Notes: generated from the sequence alone by a model not told the origin. 43,761 bases of DNA from Desulfobacteraceae bacterium (GCA_024225635.1 JAAEMK010000954.1:1-43761); one strand, 5' to 3'; counted from the stretch's first letter, positions 7,498 to 16,227 are shown. Numbers and translations are program-made.

Positions 7498-10400
7498 ATG
7501 GTGACTCTAATCCATGATAAGGTTCCCGGAAGGGTGCGTTATAAGGTGAAGCATCTTTACAATTGTAAAGCTTTTAAACGCATGCTTGAACAACGGTTAT
7601 CCAAAGAACCCCATATCCATAAGGTGTCCGCAAGCACCCGGACAGGAAATATCCTTGTCTGTTATGAACCCGGCACCCTGGAGGAACCTGTTGGAGACCT
7701 GATAAAAAAAACGATCAAGAACGCGCTTCTGGAAGCGCCCCGGGCCGTTTTTCCCCCCACCCGTAAAACAATTGAAACAAATGGGGCCGTGGCCGGTGCG
7801 CCGCCGGATACATTACCCTGGCACAGTGTTGAACTGGGGGCCCTGCTTGCTCTCCTGGAAACGGAGAAGCAATCCGGCCTGAAGATGTCAATCGTCCATG
7901 AAAGGTTCCGGGCCTGCGGTCCGAACCTGCTTGAAAGGGCGAAATCCCGTTCCCGGTGGGATATTCTAACAGAGCAGTTTACCTCCTTTCCCGTGGTGCT
8001 CCTTGGGGTGGCGGCGGGTATTTCGGTTTTTACCGGCGGGTTGATCGACGCCGGTGTGATCATGGGGGTCGTGGCCGCAAATGCCCTGATCGGCTACAAG
8101 ATGGAGAGTGAGGCCGAGGCGACCCTGGAGGGTTTAAAAAGGGACGAGTATGCCACAACCGAGGTGATAAGGGACGGTGTTGTCCATGAAGTGACCATGG
8201 ACGCCATTGTTCCGGGGGATATCCTTATTCTTAAACAGGGAAGCTATGTCCCGGCTGATTGCAGAATCCTCGAGGCGGTTCAATTGAGCATCGATGAGTC
8301 CCTGTTTACCGGTGAGAGCCTGGTTGCGGCAAAAACAGCGGCACCGGCGATTCCCCGGGATATTCCTTTGGCGGACAGGAAAAATATGGCGTATATGGGA
8401 ACCACGGTGGTCGGGGGAACAGGCCTCGGTGTCGCGGTGGCAACCGGGAACGCCACCGAGATAGGGCAACTCCAGCTTCTGCTCGATGAAAACATTGCTC
8501 CGGAATCCCCCATAAAAAGACAGCTCAGGGAGATTGGGAACCGGCTGGTGTTTTTATTCATGAGTGTGTGCAGCGCCCTCCTGTTTGTGGGCACCTTAAA
8601 AAGATACGCTTTTCTGCCCTCCGTCCGGACGGTGGTCTCCCTTGCCGGTTCCGCCGTTCCCGAAGGACTGCCCACGGTTGTCACCATCTCCTTTGCCCTT
8701 GGGGTCAAAAACATGAAACGGCATCATGTGACGGTGAGACGCCTTGAATCCGTGGAAACCCTTGGGGCGGCCCAGGCCGTATGCCTTGATAAAACCGGAA
8801 CGATCACCTGCAACACCATGAAGGTGATGACGGCTCAAACCCATTCAACCTCGGTCAACTTCAAGGAGGAGCGGGGGGGGATCGACCATATCGAATTTAA
8901 AACCCTACTTGAGATTTGTGTCCTCTGCAACGAAACATCCATGGAACCGGATGAAATTTCCGGGTTCTCCTTAAAAGGATCTCCCACGGAAAACGCCCTG
9001 GTTCGCGTGGCTTTAAACGCGGATATGGATGTCTGGCAACTGCGGGATGATAATCCCCTGATCAGGATCAATCATCGGGTGGAAAACAGTCTTTTCATGA
9101 GCAGCGTCCACAACAGCCGGGACGATCAAACACTGATCGCCGTAAAAGGCAGCCCGATGCAGGTCCTTGACATGTGTGACCTGGTTCTGGTTGAAAACAA
9201 TGCCGTTTCACTGACCCCGGAGGAGAGGGAAGAGATCCGGCGGCGGAACGATGCCATGGCCGGTGACGTATTGAGGGTGCTGGGGGTTGCGTTCAAAATC
9301 GTTCCAAACAGCGAAGACGAAAGAATCCGGCATGGAAAGAACGGGATTGACCGGGGGCTTGTCTGGGTGGGGCTCATGGGTATGGCCGATCCCATCCGTA
9401 ACGGGGTTCAGGGGCTGATCCACCGGCTTCACAGGGCCGGTATCGAAACAATCATGATCACGGGGGATCAGACCCGCACGGCCCGGGCCCTGGCAGACAA
9501 GTTGAAGCTGAGCCCGGAGGGGGGGTTGAAGATCCAGGATTACATGGCGTTGAAGGATGCCGGGCCCGGTGACATCGAACCCGCCCATGTCTATTCAAGG
9601 GTGAGCTATTCCCAGAAGCTGATGATTGTCAAGGCGCTCCAGGCAAGGGGCAAGGTCGTGGTCATGACCGGTGACGGCATCAATGACGGGCCTGCCTTGA
9701 AAGCCGCCGATGTGGGCATTGCCATGGGGTACAGCGGTACCGAATTCGCCCGGGATGCAGCCGACATCATCCTTGAAACGGATGACCTGGAAACATTGAT
9801 CATCGCCATCACCGATGGCCGCACCATCCATGACAACATCAAGAAATCGGTCCATTATTTTATTTCAAGCAATTTCAGCGAAATTATCGTGATGTCCGTT
9901 TCAATGGCCGGGGGGCTGGGGTTTCCGTTGAACATCATGCAGCTGTTATGGATAAACCTTGTTACGGATATCTTTCCGGGCATTGCCCTTTCCCTGGAAG
10001 CACCGGAAATCGACAGCATGGAACAGCCGCCCCGGGATGCGGCCGCCCCCCTGTTTTCCCCAAAGGATTACGGGCGGATGGCAATGGAATCATCGATCAT
10101 CAGTTCAAGCGCCCTGGCTGGATATGTTTACGGCCTGTTCAAGTACGGCCTGGGAAAACAGGCCAATTCCATGGCGTTTCACACCCTCATGTTTTCCCAG
10201 CTCCTCCATGTGCTCACCAGCCGTTCCCAGCGCCACACCATCTTCGGCAAGGAAAAGCTTCCCCCGAATAAATGGCTCGGCAGGAGTCTTACCGGTTCAT
10301 TGATTCTGCAATTGATCACCATGGCTGTTCCAGGGCTCAGGCGTTTTCTGGGCACCGTACGCCTGAATCCAGTGGATTTTCTGGTGGTTCTTGGAAGCGC

Positions 10401-10527
10401 GCTTTCCTCCTTTGCTTTGAATGAAACCTTGAAAAATAAACGTCTGGAGAGAAAACACGATGATCTATCAAATCAAACATCAGACCGCCCAGCGGACAAG
10501 GATCACCGTTCCCGGCCTGATCCATAA
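7498..10527 (+). CDS. P-type cation ATPase (P2-like core) with N-terminal HMA2 domain
   Basis: A 1009-residue membrane pump. Residues about 1-60 form an HMA2-like domain (PGRVRYKV, then TRTGNILV). The ATPase core has the actuator TGES at 271-274, the M4 motif PEGLP at 388-392, the phosphorylation site D431 in DKTGTIT, TGD, and the hinge TGDGINDGP at 724-732. PEGLP is the signature of Ca2+/cation P2 pumps and differs from the CPC/SPC motifs of heavy-metal P1B pumps. An HMA2 N-terminus on a P2 core therefore makes the ion hard to call. A long C-terminal six-helix membrane region follows, and the last residues are basic and hydrophilic. The gene overlaps the next ATPase by 68 bp, so co-expression is almost certain. 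The ion could be a divalent metal such as Co, Ni, Mn or Ca. Confidence 0.93.
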   Translation: MVTLIHDKVPGRVRYKVKHLYNCKAFKRMLEQRLSKEPHIHKVSASTRTGNILVCYEPGTLEEPVGDLIKKTIKNALLEAPRAVFPPTRKTIETNGAVAGAPPDTLPWHSVELGALLALLETEKQSGLKMSIVHERFRACGPNLLERAKSRSRWDILTEQFTSFPVVLLGVAAGISVFTGGLIDAGVIMGVVAANALIGYKMESEAEATLEGLKRDEYATTEVIRDGVVHEVTMDAIVPGDILILKQGSYVPADCRILEAVQLSIDESLFTGESLVAAKTAAPAIPRDIPLADRKNMAYMGTTVVGGTGLGVAVATGNATEIGQLQLLLDENIAPESPIKRQLREIGNRLVFLFMSVCSALLFVGTLKRYAFLPSVRTVVSLAGSAVPEGLPTVVTISFALGVKNMKRHHVTVRRLESVETLGAAQAVCLDKTGTITCNTMKVMTAQTHSTSVNFKEERGGIDHIEFKTLLEICVLCNETSMEPDEISGFSLKGSPTENALVRVALNADMDVWQLRDDNPLIRINHRVENSLFMSSVHNSRDDQTLIAVKGSPMQVLDMCDLVLVENNAVSLTPEEREEIRRRNDAMAGDVLRVLGVAFKIVPNSEDERIRHGKNGIDRGLVWVGLMGMADPIRNGVQGLIHRLHRAGIETIMITGDQTRTARALADKLKLSPEGGLKIQDYMALKDAGPGDIEPAHVYSRVSYSQKLMIVKALQARGKVVVMTGDGINDGPALKAADVGIAMGYSGTEFARDAADIILETDDLETLIIAITDGRTIHDNIKKSVHYFISSNFSEIIVMSVSMAGGLGFPLNIMQLLWINLVTDIFPGIALSLEAPEIDSMEQPPRDAAAPLFSPKDYGRMAMESSIISSSALAGYVYGLFKYGLGKQANSMAFHTLMFSQLLHVLTSRSQRHTIFGKEKLPPNKWLGRSLTGSLILQLITMAVPGLRRFLGTVRLNPVDFLVVLGSALSSFALNETLKNKRLERKHDDLSNQTSDRPADKDHRSRPDP

Positions 10528-12688
10528 AAAACAGGGTTCCAAATGGCTGAAGGAGCGGCTGCAAAACATTTCTTCCGTCCATTCCGCAAAGGTGAGGCCC
10601 GCCACGGGTTCCGTGATCCTCCATCATCCGGCCGGGGCGCCTGATTTCAAGGCCGTGGCCGCGCTATTGAAAATCCCGCTCCCCAAAGAGCCATTGGCCG
10701 GGGTCACCGGGGTTGCGGCCCCCACCGGCGCAAAGGAGATGGAATGTCCCCATGTATCGGGTCTGGAGCTTGGCTTGAGCGGCATCTATATGCTTGTGAA
10801 ATTTGTCAGGCTGGGATTCTTCAATATGGGATTCCGGTGGATTCAGGCGGGCCTTCCAGGCGGCCAGGTGGCGGGAACCTCGATTGGAAAAACCTTGTTA
10901 ACCCCGGCCTCCCTCATTGCCATTCGAATGAGTATTCCCATTCTAAAAGAGGGATTGACCGCGCTCTTTCAAAAAAGGATGAGCATGTCGCTGTTGATCA
11001 GCTTTGCGGTATATATCGCCATCCTGCTGGGAGAACCCCTGACCGGGTTGATCGTGATCTGGCTCATCAATTTTTCGGAATGGCTGGAAACCCGTACCCT
11101 GGAGAAAACCAAGGTCGCCGTCAAATCGATCATGATGCAGGATATGCAGGATACATGGGTCGTGCGGGACGGTGTGGAAGTCAAGATCAAGGTGATGGAT
11201 CTCGTAAGGGGCGATATCGTGAGCATCCGGGTGGGGGATACCATCCCGTCGGACGGCATCATCAGCGGGGGGGAGGCCCTGGTCAACGAATCCTCCATGA
11301 CCGGCGAGTTCATGCCCATCCTGAAGAAGTCCGGAGACCCCGTGCTGGCCGGAACCACCATTGAAAAAGGGAAAGCCTTTGTGCAGGTGGAAAAAACAGG
11401 GGAAGAGACACGGCTTGCCGCCATTATTCGCCTCCTCGAGGAGGGAGAAGCCCAGAAAGCGCCCATCATGCGGACCGCCGAACGGTTCAGCAGCATGGTG
11501 GTGCCCCTGTCCCTGGCATCGGCTGTTATCACCTTTCTATTGACGCGAAGCATCCAGCGGGCCATGTCCATGCTGATCATTGCCTGCCCCTGTGCCGTCA
11601 GCATCTCCACTCCCACGGCTGTCCGGGCCGCCATGGGCAATGCCGCAAGCCAGGGCAGCCTGATCAAGGGCGGGCGTTATCTTGAGGCCGCCGGCCGTAT
11701 CAAGGCGCTCTCATTCGATAAAACCGGCACCTTGACCACGGGAATCCCCGAGGTCTCGACCATCCTTACTCTTGATGAAAAATTCAATGAAAAGACGATC
11801 CTTCAGCTGGCGGCCAGTTCCCAGTTTCGTTACAAGCATCCCATGACCGAGGCGGTGTTGAAGGAAGCAAAGAATATGGGTGTTGAACTGATTACAAATG
11901 AAGAGACCGAACTTGTCATCGGCCGGGGCGTCAAATCCATAATCAACGGTAGTGAAATCCTGGTGGGGAGCCGGCAGTTCATGGTGGATAGCCGGGTCAA
12001 CTATCAGAACGGCCGGAAAAAGCAGCAAGACCTGATGGATTCCGGGAAGAGCATCCTGTTCGTGGCCCACGATAAAAACCTTATCGGTCTTATCGGTGTG
12101 GAAGACCGGCTCAAGGACAAAGCCACCCGGGCCCTCCTGGCATTGAAGGCCATGGGGGTGGAGCATATTTCCATGCTCACCGGAGACATCGAGGAAAACG
12201 TAAGGGCCATTGAATCCCGGCTGCCCATCGATGAGATGCGGTGGGGGCAATCCCCTGAAGATAAAGTCGCCTGGATAAAGGCGTGGAAACGGAAACATCC
12301 GGAGGCATACATCGCCATGGTGGGGGACGGTGTAAACGACGGCCCGGCCCTGGCCCATGCCTATCTCAGTTTTGCCATGGGGGATACCGGCGCGGATGTC
12401 ACCATCGAACATGCGGACATCGTCCTCCGGCGGGGGGATCTTGATCTCCTGGCCCAGACCATCAGCCTGGGCCAAAAGACCCTGGGCACCATCAAACAGA
12501 ATTATGCCATCTCCATCGGCCTGAACCTCACGGGGATTCTGCTTGCGGGGATCGGGCTCTTTTCTCCCCTGGCAAGCGCTTTTTCCCATAATGTCGTTAC
12601 CGTGGCCGTTGTGGCCAATTCAATGAAACTGTTGACCTACCGGGCTGATCTATCAACCCTGGCAGGAGAAGTTGAAGAAAAAACATAA
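10460..12688 (+). CDS. P1B-type heavy-metal ATPase (CPC motif) with N-terminal HMA2-like domain
   Basis: A 742-residue P1B pump. Residues about 10-60 form an HMA2-like domain (TRITVPGL, then ATGSVILHH) instead of a CxxC HMA domain. The core has actuator TGEF at 281-284, metal-gate C376-P-C378 followed by AVSISTP, phosphorylation D420 in DKTGTLT, the P1B-specific HP dipeptide H460-P461, and GDGVNDGP. The last membrane helix reads HNVVTVAVVANS, close to CtpC-like pumps and unlike the HEGxT of cobalt P1B-4 or the MxxSS of copper pumps. Metal export (or loading of periplasmic enzymes) is expected; the metal cannot be fixed from motifs alone. The start overlaps the previous ATPase gene by 68 bp and has GGAGAG 8 bases upstream. 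A pump of each class, both with HMA2-like N-termini, side by side is unusual. Confidence 0.92.
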   Translation: MIYQIKHQTAQRTRITVPGLIHKKQGSKWLKERLQNISSVHSAKVRPATGSVILHHPAGAPDFKAVAALLKIPLPKEPLAGVTGVAAPTGAKEMECPHVSGLELGLSGIYMLVKFVRLGFFNMGFRWIQAGLPGGQVAGTSIGKTLLTPASLIAIRMSIPILKEGLTALFQKRMSMSLLISFAVYIAILLGEPLTGLIVIWLINFSEWLETRTLEKTKVAVKSIMMQDMQDTWVVRDGVEVKIKVMDLVRGDIVSIRVGDTIPSDGIISGGEALVNESSMTGEFMPILKKSGDPVLAGTTIEKGKAFVQVEKTGEETRLAAIIRLLEEGEAQKAPIMRTAERFSSMVVPLSLASAVITFLLTRSIQRAMSMLIIACPCAVSISTPTAVRAAMGNAASQGSLIKGGRYLEAAGRIKALSFDKTGTLTTGIPEVSTILTLDEKFNEKTILQLAASSQFRYKHPMTEAVLKEAKNMGVELITNEETELVIGRGVKSIINGSEILVGSRQFMVDSRVNYQNGRKKQQDLMDSGKSILFVAHDKNLIGLIGVEDRLKDKATRALLALKAMGVEHISMLTGDIEENVRAIESRLPIDEMRWGQSPEDKVAWIKAWKRKHPEAYIAMVGDGVNDGPALAHAYLSFAMGDTGADVTIEHADIVLRRGDLDLLAQTISLGQKTLGTIKQNYAISIGLNLTGILLAGIGLFSPLASAFSHNVVTVAVVANSMKLLTYRADLSTLAGEVEEKT

Positions 12689-12705
12689 ATTGGGAGGTCC
12701 TTGTC

Positions 12706-13827
12706 ATGAAAAAAACAATTTTACCTTTTTCCATCTTGATGGTGTGCATGGGCATCCCCGGGGCTGCGTTTGCCATGCACATCACCGAAGGTATCATCAC
12801 CGGGGTTCCTGCCCTGGCATATACGGCCGTGGGACTCGTCCTCGTGGGGTGGGGGGCCTGGAAAATGAAACTGTTCATCGAAAAGTATCCCGACAAGAAA
12901 CCCCTTCTGGGAATGGGCGGGGCCCTGATCTTTCTATTTTCACTCATACCGATCCCTGCCTTTACCGGGACATGCTCCCATCCCTGCGGCTCCCCCCTGG
13001 TGGCGATCCTGCTGGGGCCGTCCATCGCCATCGGGTTGACCGCGTTGAGTCTGTTGATGCAGGCTGCCTTTTTTGCCCATGGCGGCTTTGCGACCTGGGG
13101 GGCAAACGTGCTCGGCCTTGGATTCCTTGGGTGTGTCACCGGGTGGGGATCGTTCAGGCTGGCCAGGAAGATGAACCTGCCATTGCTTGTATCGGGGTTC
13201 ATAGGGGGCTTTGTGGGGGATGTGATGACCTATGTGGGTGCGGGGTTCTTTCTTGGCAGCACCCTGGCATACGGTCCCACCGCCCAATACTCCATGACGG
13301 GCTATCTGATCGCCATTTACGGCGCTTATATTCCCACCCAGTTTCCCATTGCCGTCGGTGAAATGCTCCTCACGGGGTACGCCTTGAAGTTTGCGTATGA
13401 GCGCAGGCCTGAAGTCCTTTACAGCCTGGGCATTCTGAAACCCAAACCGGTTCCCGTGAGGGCGGACAGCAAGAAAAGCGCTCCAGTTAACATCTCCATT
13501 GTCTTTTTGATGATCCTGGGCGCCCTTATGATGTTTCCCGGCATAAACCACGCAACCGAAGGGGCGGAAGAAGCCGAACCCCTTGCCAGTTTTTCCGGAA
13601 TGGATGAAGCGGTGAACGAGCACATGGCTGAAAATGCGGGGCTTCCCCCCCGGGATCCTTACATCAACCTGGAAGACAAGGGGGATCTGTGGAACCTGTT
13701 TCTGCTTGGAGGGGGAAGTTTATGCGGATTTGTCATCGGACGGTGGTGGCACCTGCTGTTTCAATCCAAGGAACAGGACCAGGAGCAAAAGCCTTCGGGG
13801 GTAAAGGGCAGACCCGTGGAAACCTGA
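12706..13827 (+). CDS. cbiM: CbiM/NikM-type ECF substrate-specific permease with fused CbiN-like C-terminus
   Basis: A 373-residue protein. Residues 1-23 are a signal peptide (ends GAAFA), whose cleavage exposes an N-terminal M24-H25-ITEG. This free N-terminus is the known metal ligand of CbiM/NikM. H92 lies in the CSHPCGSPL motif of the family. Several membrane helices follow up to about residue 235. A linker and an additional region (about 260-373) with two hydrophobic segments resemble a fused CbiN/NikN component. The protein binds Co2+ or Ni2+ and delivers it through the CbiQ-CbiO partner encoded next. It begins 17 bp after the P1B ATPase gene with a strong GGGAGG site, so import and pump genes form one unit. 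Choice between cobalt and nickel is open; the nearby cobalamin riboswitch favours cobalt. Confidence 0.9.
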   Translation: MKKTILPFSILMVCMGIPGAAFAMHITEGIITGVPALAYTAVGLVLVGWGAWKMKLFIEKYPDKKPLLGMGGALIFLFSLIPIPAFTGTCSHPCGSPLVAILLGPSIAIGLTALSLLMQAAFFAHGGFATWGANVLGLGFLGCVTGWGSFRLARKMNLPLLVSGFIGGFVGDVMTYVGAGFFLGSTLAYGPTAQYSMTGYLIAIYGAYIPTQFPIAVGEMLLTGYALKFAYERRPEVLYSLGILKPKPVPVRADSKKSAPVNISIVFLMILGALMMFPGINHATEGAEEAEPLASFSGMDEAVNEHMAENAGLPPRDPYINLEDKGDLWNLFLLGGGSLCGFVIGRWWHLLFQSKEQDQEQKPSGVKGRPVET

Positions 13828-13843
13828 TACAAAGGGCGGAAAA

Positions 13844-15412
13844 ATGAGCGGACAAGGCTTTTCCCTGCGCATCGATTATATGATCCAGGAGTACCTGGAA
13901 CGATCCTCTCCCCATGGATTTCACACGGTGGACCCACGGCTGAAACTGGCGCTTCTGGTGACAGCCGTGGCCGTCAATGTGTATTTCGCAAGGCTGTGGC
14001 TCTCCGTGACCCTGCTGGTGATCAGTCTTTTTTTGATCCTGTGGTCACGGATTCCCCTGCGCCTGTTTTTATTCTTTTTCCTGGCGCCTGCCTGGGCAAC
14101 CCTGATCGTTTTTGCAGGATTCTCCATCGGGTTCGGCACCACACCCATCTATGGACTGGGCCCATTCAACGTGTACAGGGAAGGTATCGTCCTGGGGATC
14201 TCCGCCGCTGCCCGGGTGGCAAGCGACATGTCCTGGATGGCGACCTATTTCCTGACCACCCCGTTTCCCGTGGTGCTGAAGGTTTTAAAATGGTACCGGA
14301 TTCCCGACATACTGGTGGATACCCTTTCCATGACCTACAGGTACGCCTTTTTGCTCATGGACGAGTACTACCGCATGCGAAACGCCGCCAGGGGACGGGG
14401 GGGATTCAGAACCTACAGGAGCATGATCATGGGGACCTCCATGATCATTGCCCAGATTATTTTAAGGGCCTATGACCGGTCCGAGCGCATACAGAAATCC
14501 ATGGTGGCCCGGGGAGAAAATACCAGGGGAGAAGATGAGATGAATGATAATTCAGCAGGGGAGGCGGGTGGTCAGGTCCTGGTTGAGCCGGATATCCTGA
14601 ACTGTCGCAATCTGTCCTTTTCATACATGCTCCAGGGGGAAAAGGTGATAACCGATTTCAGCCTGGCCATCAAAAAGGGTGACATCGTCTGTTTGTGCGG
14701 GCCCAATGGGTCCGGCAAAACCACTATTCTTAAACTGTTCTGCGGAATATTGCCCCTGAGCGGGGGGGAACTTTTTCTGCTTGGGCACGCCTTGACCCGT
14801 AAAAATAGAAATGAAGCCTTTCGCTATGTGGGTATCCTGTTCCAGGATCCCAATGACCAGCTGTTTTCCTCCACCGTAAGGGAAGATATCGCCTATGGCC
14901 CCACAAACCTGGGACTGGACCAGGATGAGATCGACCGCCGTGTCGACGAAGCCATGAAAAGCACGGAAATTGAACATTTGGCCCAGCGTCCCATCCACAG
15001 GCTCAGTTTCGGGGAGATGAAACGGGTGGGGCTTGCCGGGCTCATTGCCATGAAACCGCCGCTGATTCTTTTGGACGAACCCGCCGCGTTCATGGACCCG
15101 GCCTCTGTCAGGCAGATGATCAAAATCATACGGGACCTGAATGAAAACAAGGGCTTTACCTTTGTCATCGTTACCCACGATATCAATGTCGCCGCAAGGG
15201 TCGCCAGCCGCATGGTCATATTGAACCATGGGGCTGTTCAGGCAGACGGATTTCCAAAGGATATACTGGCCGATGAAACGCTTCTGAATGAGTCACGCCT
15301 TGAACCCCCCATTCTGACAAAGCTGTTTAAAAAATTAAAACCCGACTCCTTGAACAATCATGAGATCCCGATCACCACGGATGAGGCGGTGAAAAAGCTG
15401 CTTATCCGTTAA
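13844..15412 (+). CDS. CbiQ-CbiO fusion: ECF transporter membrane and ATPase components
   Basis: A 522-residue fusion. Residues about 1-225 are CbiQ: DPRLKL near the start, hydrophobic helices, and a cytoplasmic part with the Ala/Arg/Gly coupling helix (NAARGRGG and SMVARGE). Residues about 245-522 are the CbiO ATPase. It has Walker A GPNGSGKT at 286-293, a Q-loop in FQDPNDQL, signature LSFGE at 387-391, Walker B LILLDEP at 407-413 and H-loop H445. In most bacteria these are separate genes; here the junction is a hydrophilic linker rich in Glu/Asn/Gly. With the CbiM-like protein it gives a complete two-gene Co/Ni importer. The 14-bp gap to the convergent gene at 15427 leaves no room for a terminator, so the two transcripts probably overlap at their 3' ends. 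Confidence 0.9.
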   Translation: MSGQGFSLRIDYMIQEYLERSSPHGFHTVDPRLKLALLVTAVAVNVYFARLWLSVTLLVISLFLILWSRIPLRLFLFFFLAPAWATLIVFAGFSIGFGTTPIYGLGPFNVYREGIVLGISAAARVASDMSWMATYFLTTPFPVVLKVLKWYRIPDILVDTLSMTYRYAFLLMDEYYRMRNAARGRGGFRTYRSMIMGTSMIIAQIILRAYDRSERIQKSMVARGENTRGEDEMNDNSAGEAGGQVLVEPDILNCRNLSFSYMLQGEKVITDFSLAIKKGDIVCLCGPNGSGKTTILKLFCGILPLSGGELFLLGHALTRKNRNEAFRYVGILFQDPNDQLFSSTVREDIAYGPTNLGLDQDEIDRRVDEAMKSTEIEHLAQRPIHRLSFGEMKRVGLAGLIAMKPPLILLDEPAAFMDPASVRQMIKIIRDLNENKGFTFVIVTHDINVAARVASRMVILNHGAVQADGFPKDILADETLLNESRLEPPILTKLFKKLKPDSLNNHEIPITTDEAVKKLLIR

Positions 15413-15426
15413 CAGTGTCCCTTTCC

Positions 15427-15825
15427 CTATAGGCGCATGAGGGACAACACGAGGTAACTTCTCAGCACGGACGTTAAAAGATCAAAGATCCACCTGCCCA
15501 CGGAGATGTTGTTGTTCGCTTTCGGGTGGAGGATGAGCTGGTGCTCCGGTTTCTTATTGTTCCGTGGTTCGACATCCGTCATGGGATGTTGAAGGGCTTT
15601 TTTTATTAACTGGGCAACGTCGGATACGGACAGGTGTATATCAAATTTAACCAGCAATCTTCCTGTAACCGTATTGGCCCTGGCCGAATGAATTTCAGGA
15701 ATATTTTCCAGGGTCGTTTCCACTCCTGCCGCGATTCTTGGCTGCCCGCATAATCTTTCCCGGGCATCCCAGCGGATTCTTCCGGGTATGGAGGAACGCG
15801 GGGTTCCGGTACATAAAACATTCAT
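15427..15825 (-). CDS. Small HMA2-domain protein under cobalamin-riboswitch control
   Basis: A 132-residue protein starting at the ATG at 15825, chosen because AGGGAG lies 9 bases upstream and because any farther start would begin inside the terminator hairpin. Residues about 12-65 match the HMA2 pattern seen in the three neighbours (PGRIRWDAR, then ANTVTGRLLVKF). A hydrophobic C-terminus (about 112-130) probably anchors it in the membrane. Upstream on the same strand are, in order, a sigma70 promoter, a cobalamin riboswitch and an intrinsic terminator, so its expression should fall when B12 is plentiful. It is the only gene on that transcript. A role in cobalt trafficking is inferred from this control and from the convergent pumps and importer; no biochemical function is known to me. 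Confidence 0.82.
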   Translation of the reverse strand: MNVLCTGTPRSSIPGRIRWDARERLCGQPRIAAGVETTLENIPEIHSARANTVTGRLLVKFDIHLSVSDVAQLIKKALQHPMTDVEPRNNKKPEHQLILHPKANNNISVGRWIFDLLTSVLRSYLVLSLMRL

Positions 15826-15850
15826 ACTTATCAGCTCCCTGACGTTTTGC

Positions 15851-15886
15851 AAAAAAAAATCCCGGACTGATAAATCAATCCGGGAT
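15851..15886 (-). terminator. Intrinsic terminator, expression platform of the riboswitch
   Basis: On the minus strand an 8-bp stem, ATCCCGGA / TCCGGGAT (15886-15879 with 15866-15859), closes a 12-base loop and is followed by an unbroken run of nine T. It lies between the cobalamin aptamer and the ribosome site of the HMA2 gene. This is the layout of a transcription-attenuating OFF switch. Confidence 0.9.
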
Positions 15887-15947
15887 ATCCCTGTTCTTAT
15901 CCACAAATGTGCGAGGCAACTTCAAGCCACGAAGGTAAGCCTCTTGA

Positions 15948-16103
15948 TTCAGGTTGGTCTTCTGACTTTCGAATCCTCCTGGGACCGCGCCTTCCCATTT
16001 GCCATGCAAACAGTGGCTATCCTGCGGTCTTCGTCCTCGATTACAGCGGCGGGCCCGTTACCGATTTAAACGGTATTCCCAATTAAGCTTAAAAGCGCCT
16101 GAA
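15948..16103 (-). promoter_or_regulatory. Cobalamin (AdoCbl-type) riboswitch aptamer
   Basis: Read on the minus strand, the closing stem is TTCAGG (16103-16098) with CCTGAA (15953-15948). Inside are the conserved blocks of the cobalamin aptamer in correct order: GGGAATACCG, CGGTAACGGGCCCGCCGCTG, the B12-box-like GCCACTG, then GGGAAGG and GTCAGAAGACC. Cobalamin binding should stabilise the downstream terminator. Such switches normally sit before B12 synthesis, B12 uptake or cobalt transport genes; here it precedes a lone HMA2-domain gene. Confidence 0.93.
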
Positions 16104-16119
16104 CTTATTTTTGATCAAA

Positions 16120-16148
16120 TTTATATCCAAAGCGTATTTAAATGTCAA
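16120..16148 (-). promoter_or_regulatory. Sigma70 promoter of the riboswitch transcript
   Basis: On the minus strand TTGACA (16148-16143), a 17-bp spacer, then TATAAA (16125-16120). Transcription would start near 16113, ten bases before the riboswitch closing stem. Both hexamers are near consensus, so the unit should be strongly transcribed and controlled mainly by the riboswitch. Confidence 0.82.
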
Positions 16149-16198
16149 CGGATTCCATATTCACCTTAAAAACCGTGATCTTTAAAGTTTGTAGTTGC

Positions 16199-16227
16199 TT
16201 TCGGGAATTCAATCATCGTACTATAAA
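16199..16227 (+). promoter_or_regulatory. Possible promoter of the solute-binding protein gene
   Basis: A perfect-looking -10 TATAAA (16222-16227) sits 17 bp after a weak -35 TTTCGG (16199-16204), with the coding start 57 bases downstream. The weak -35 leaves room for an activator. It diverges from the riboswitch promoter. Confidence 0.35.
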
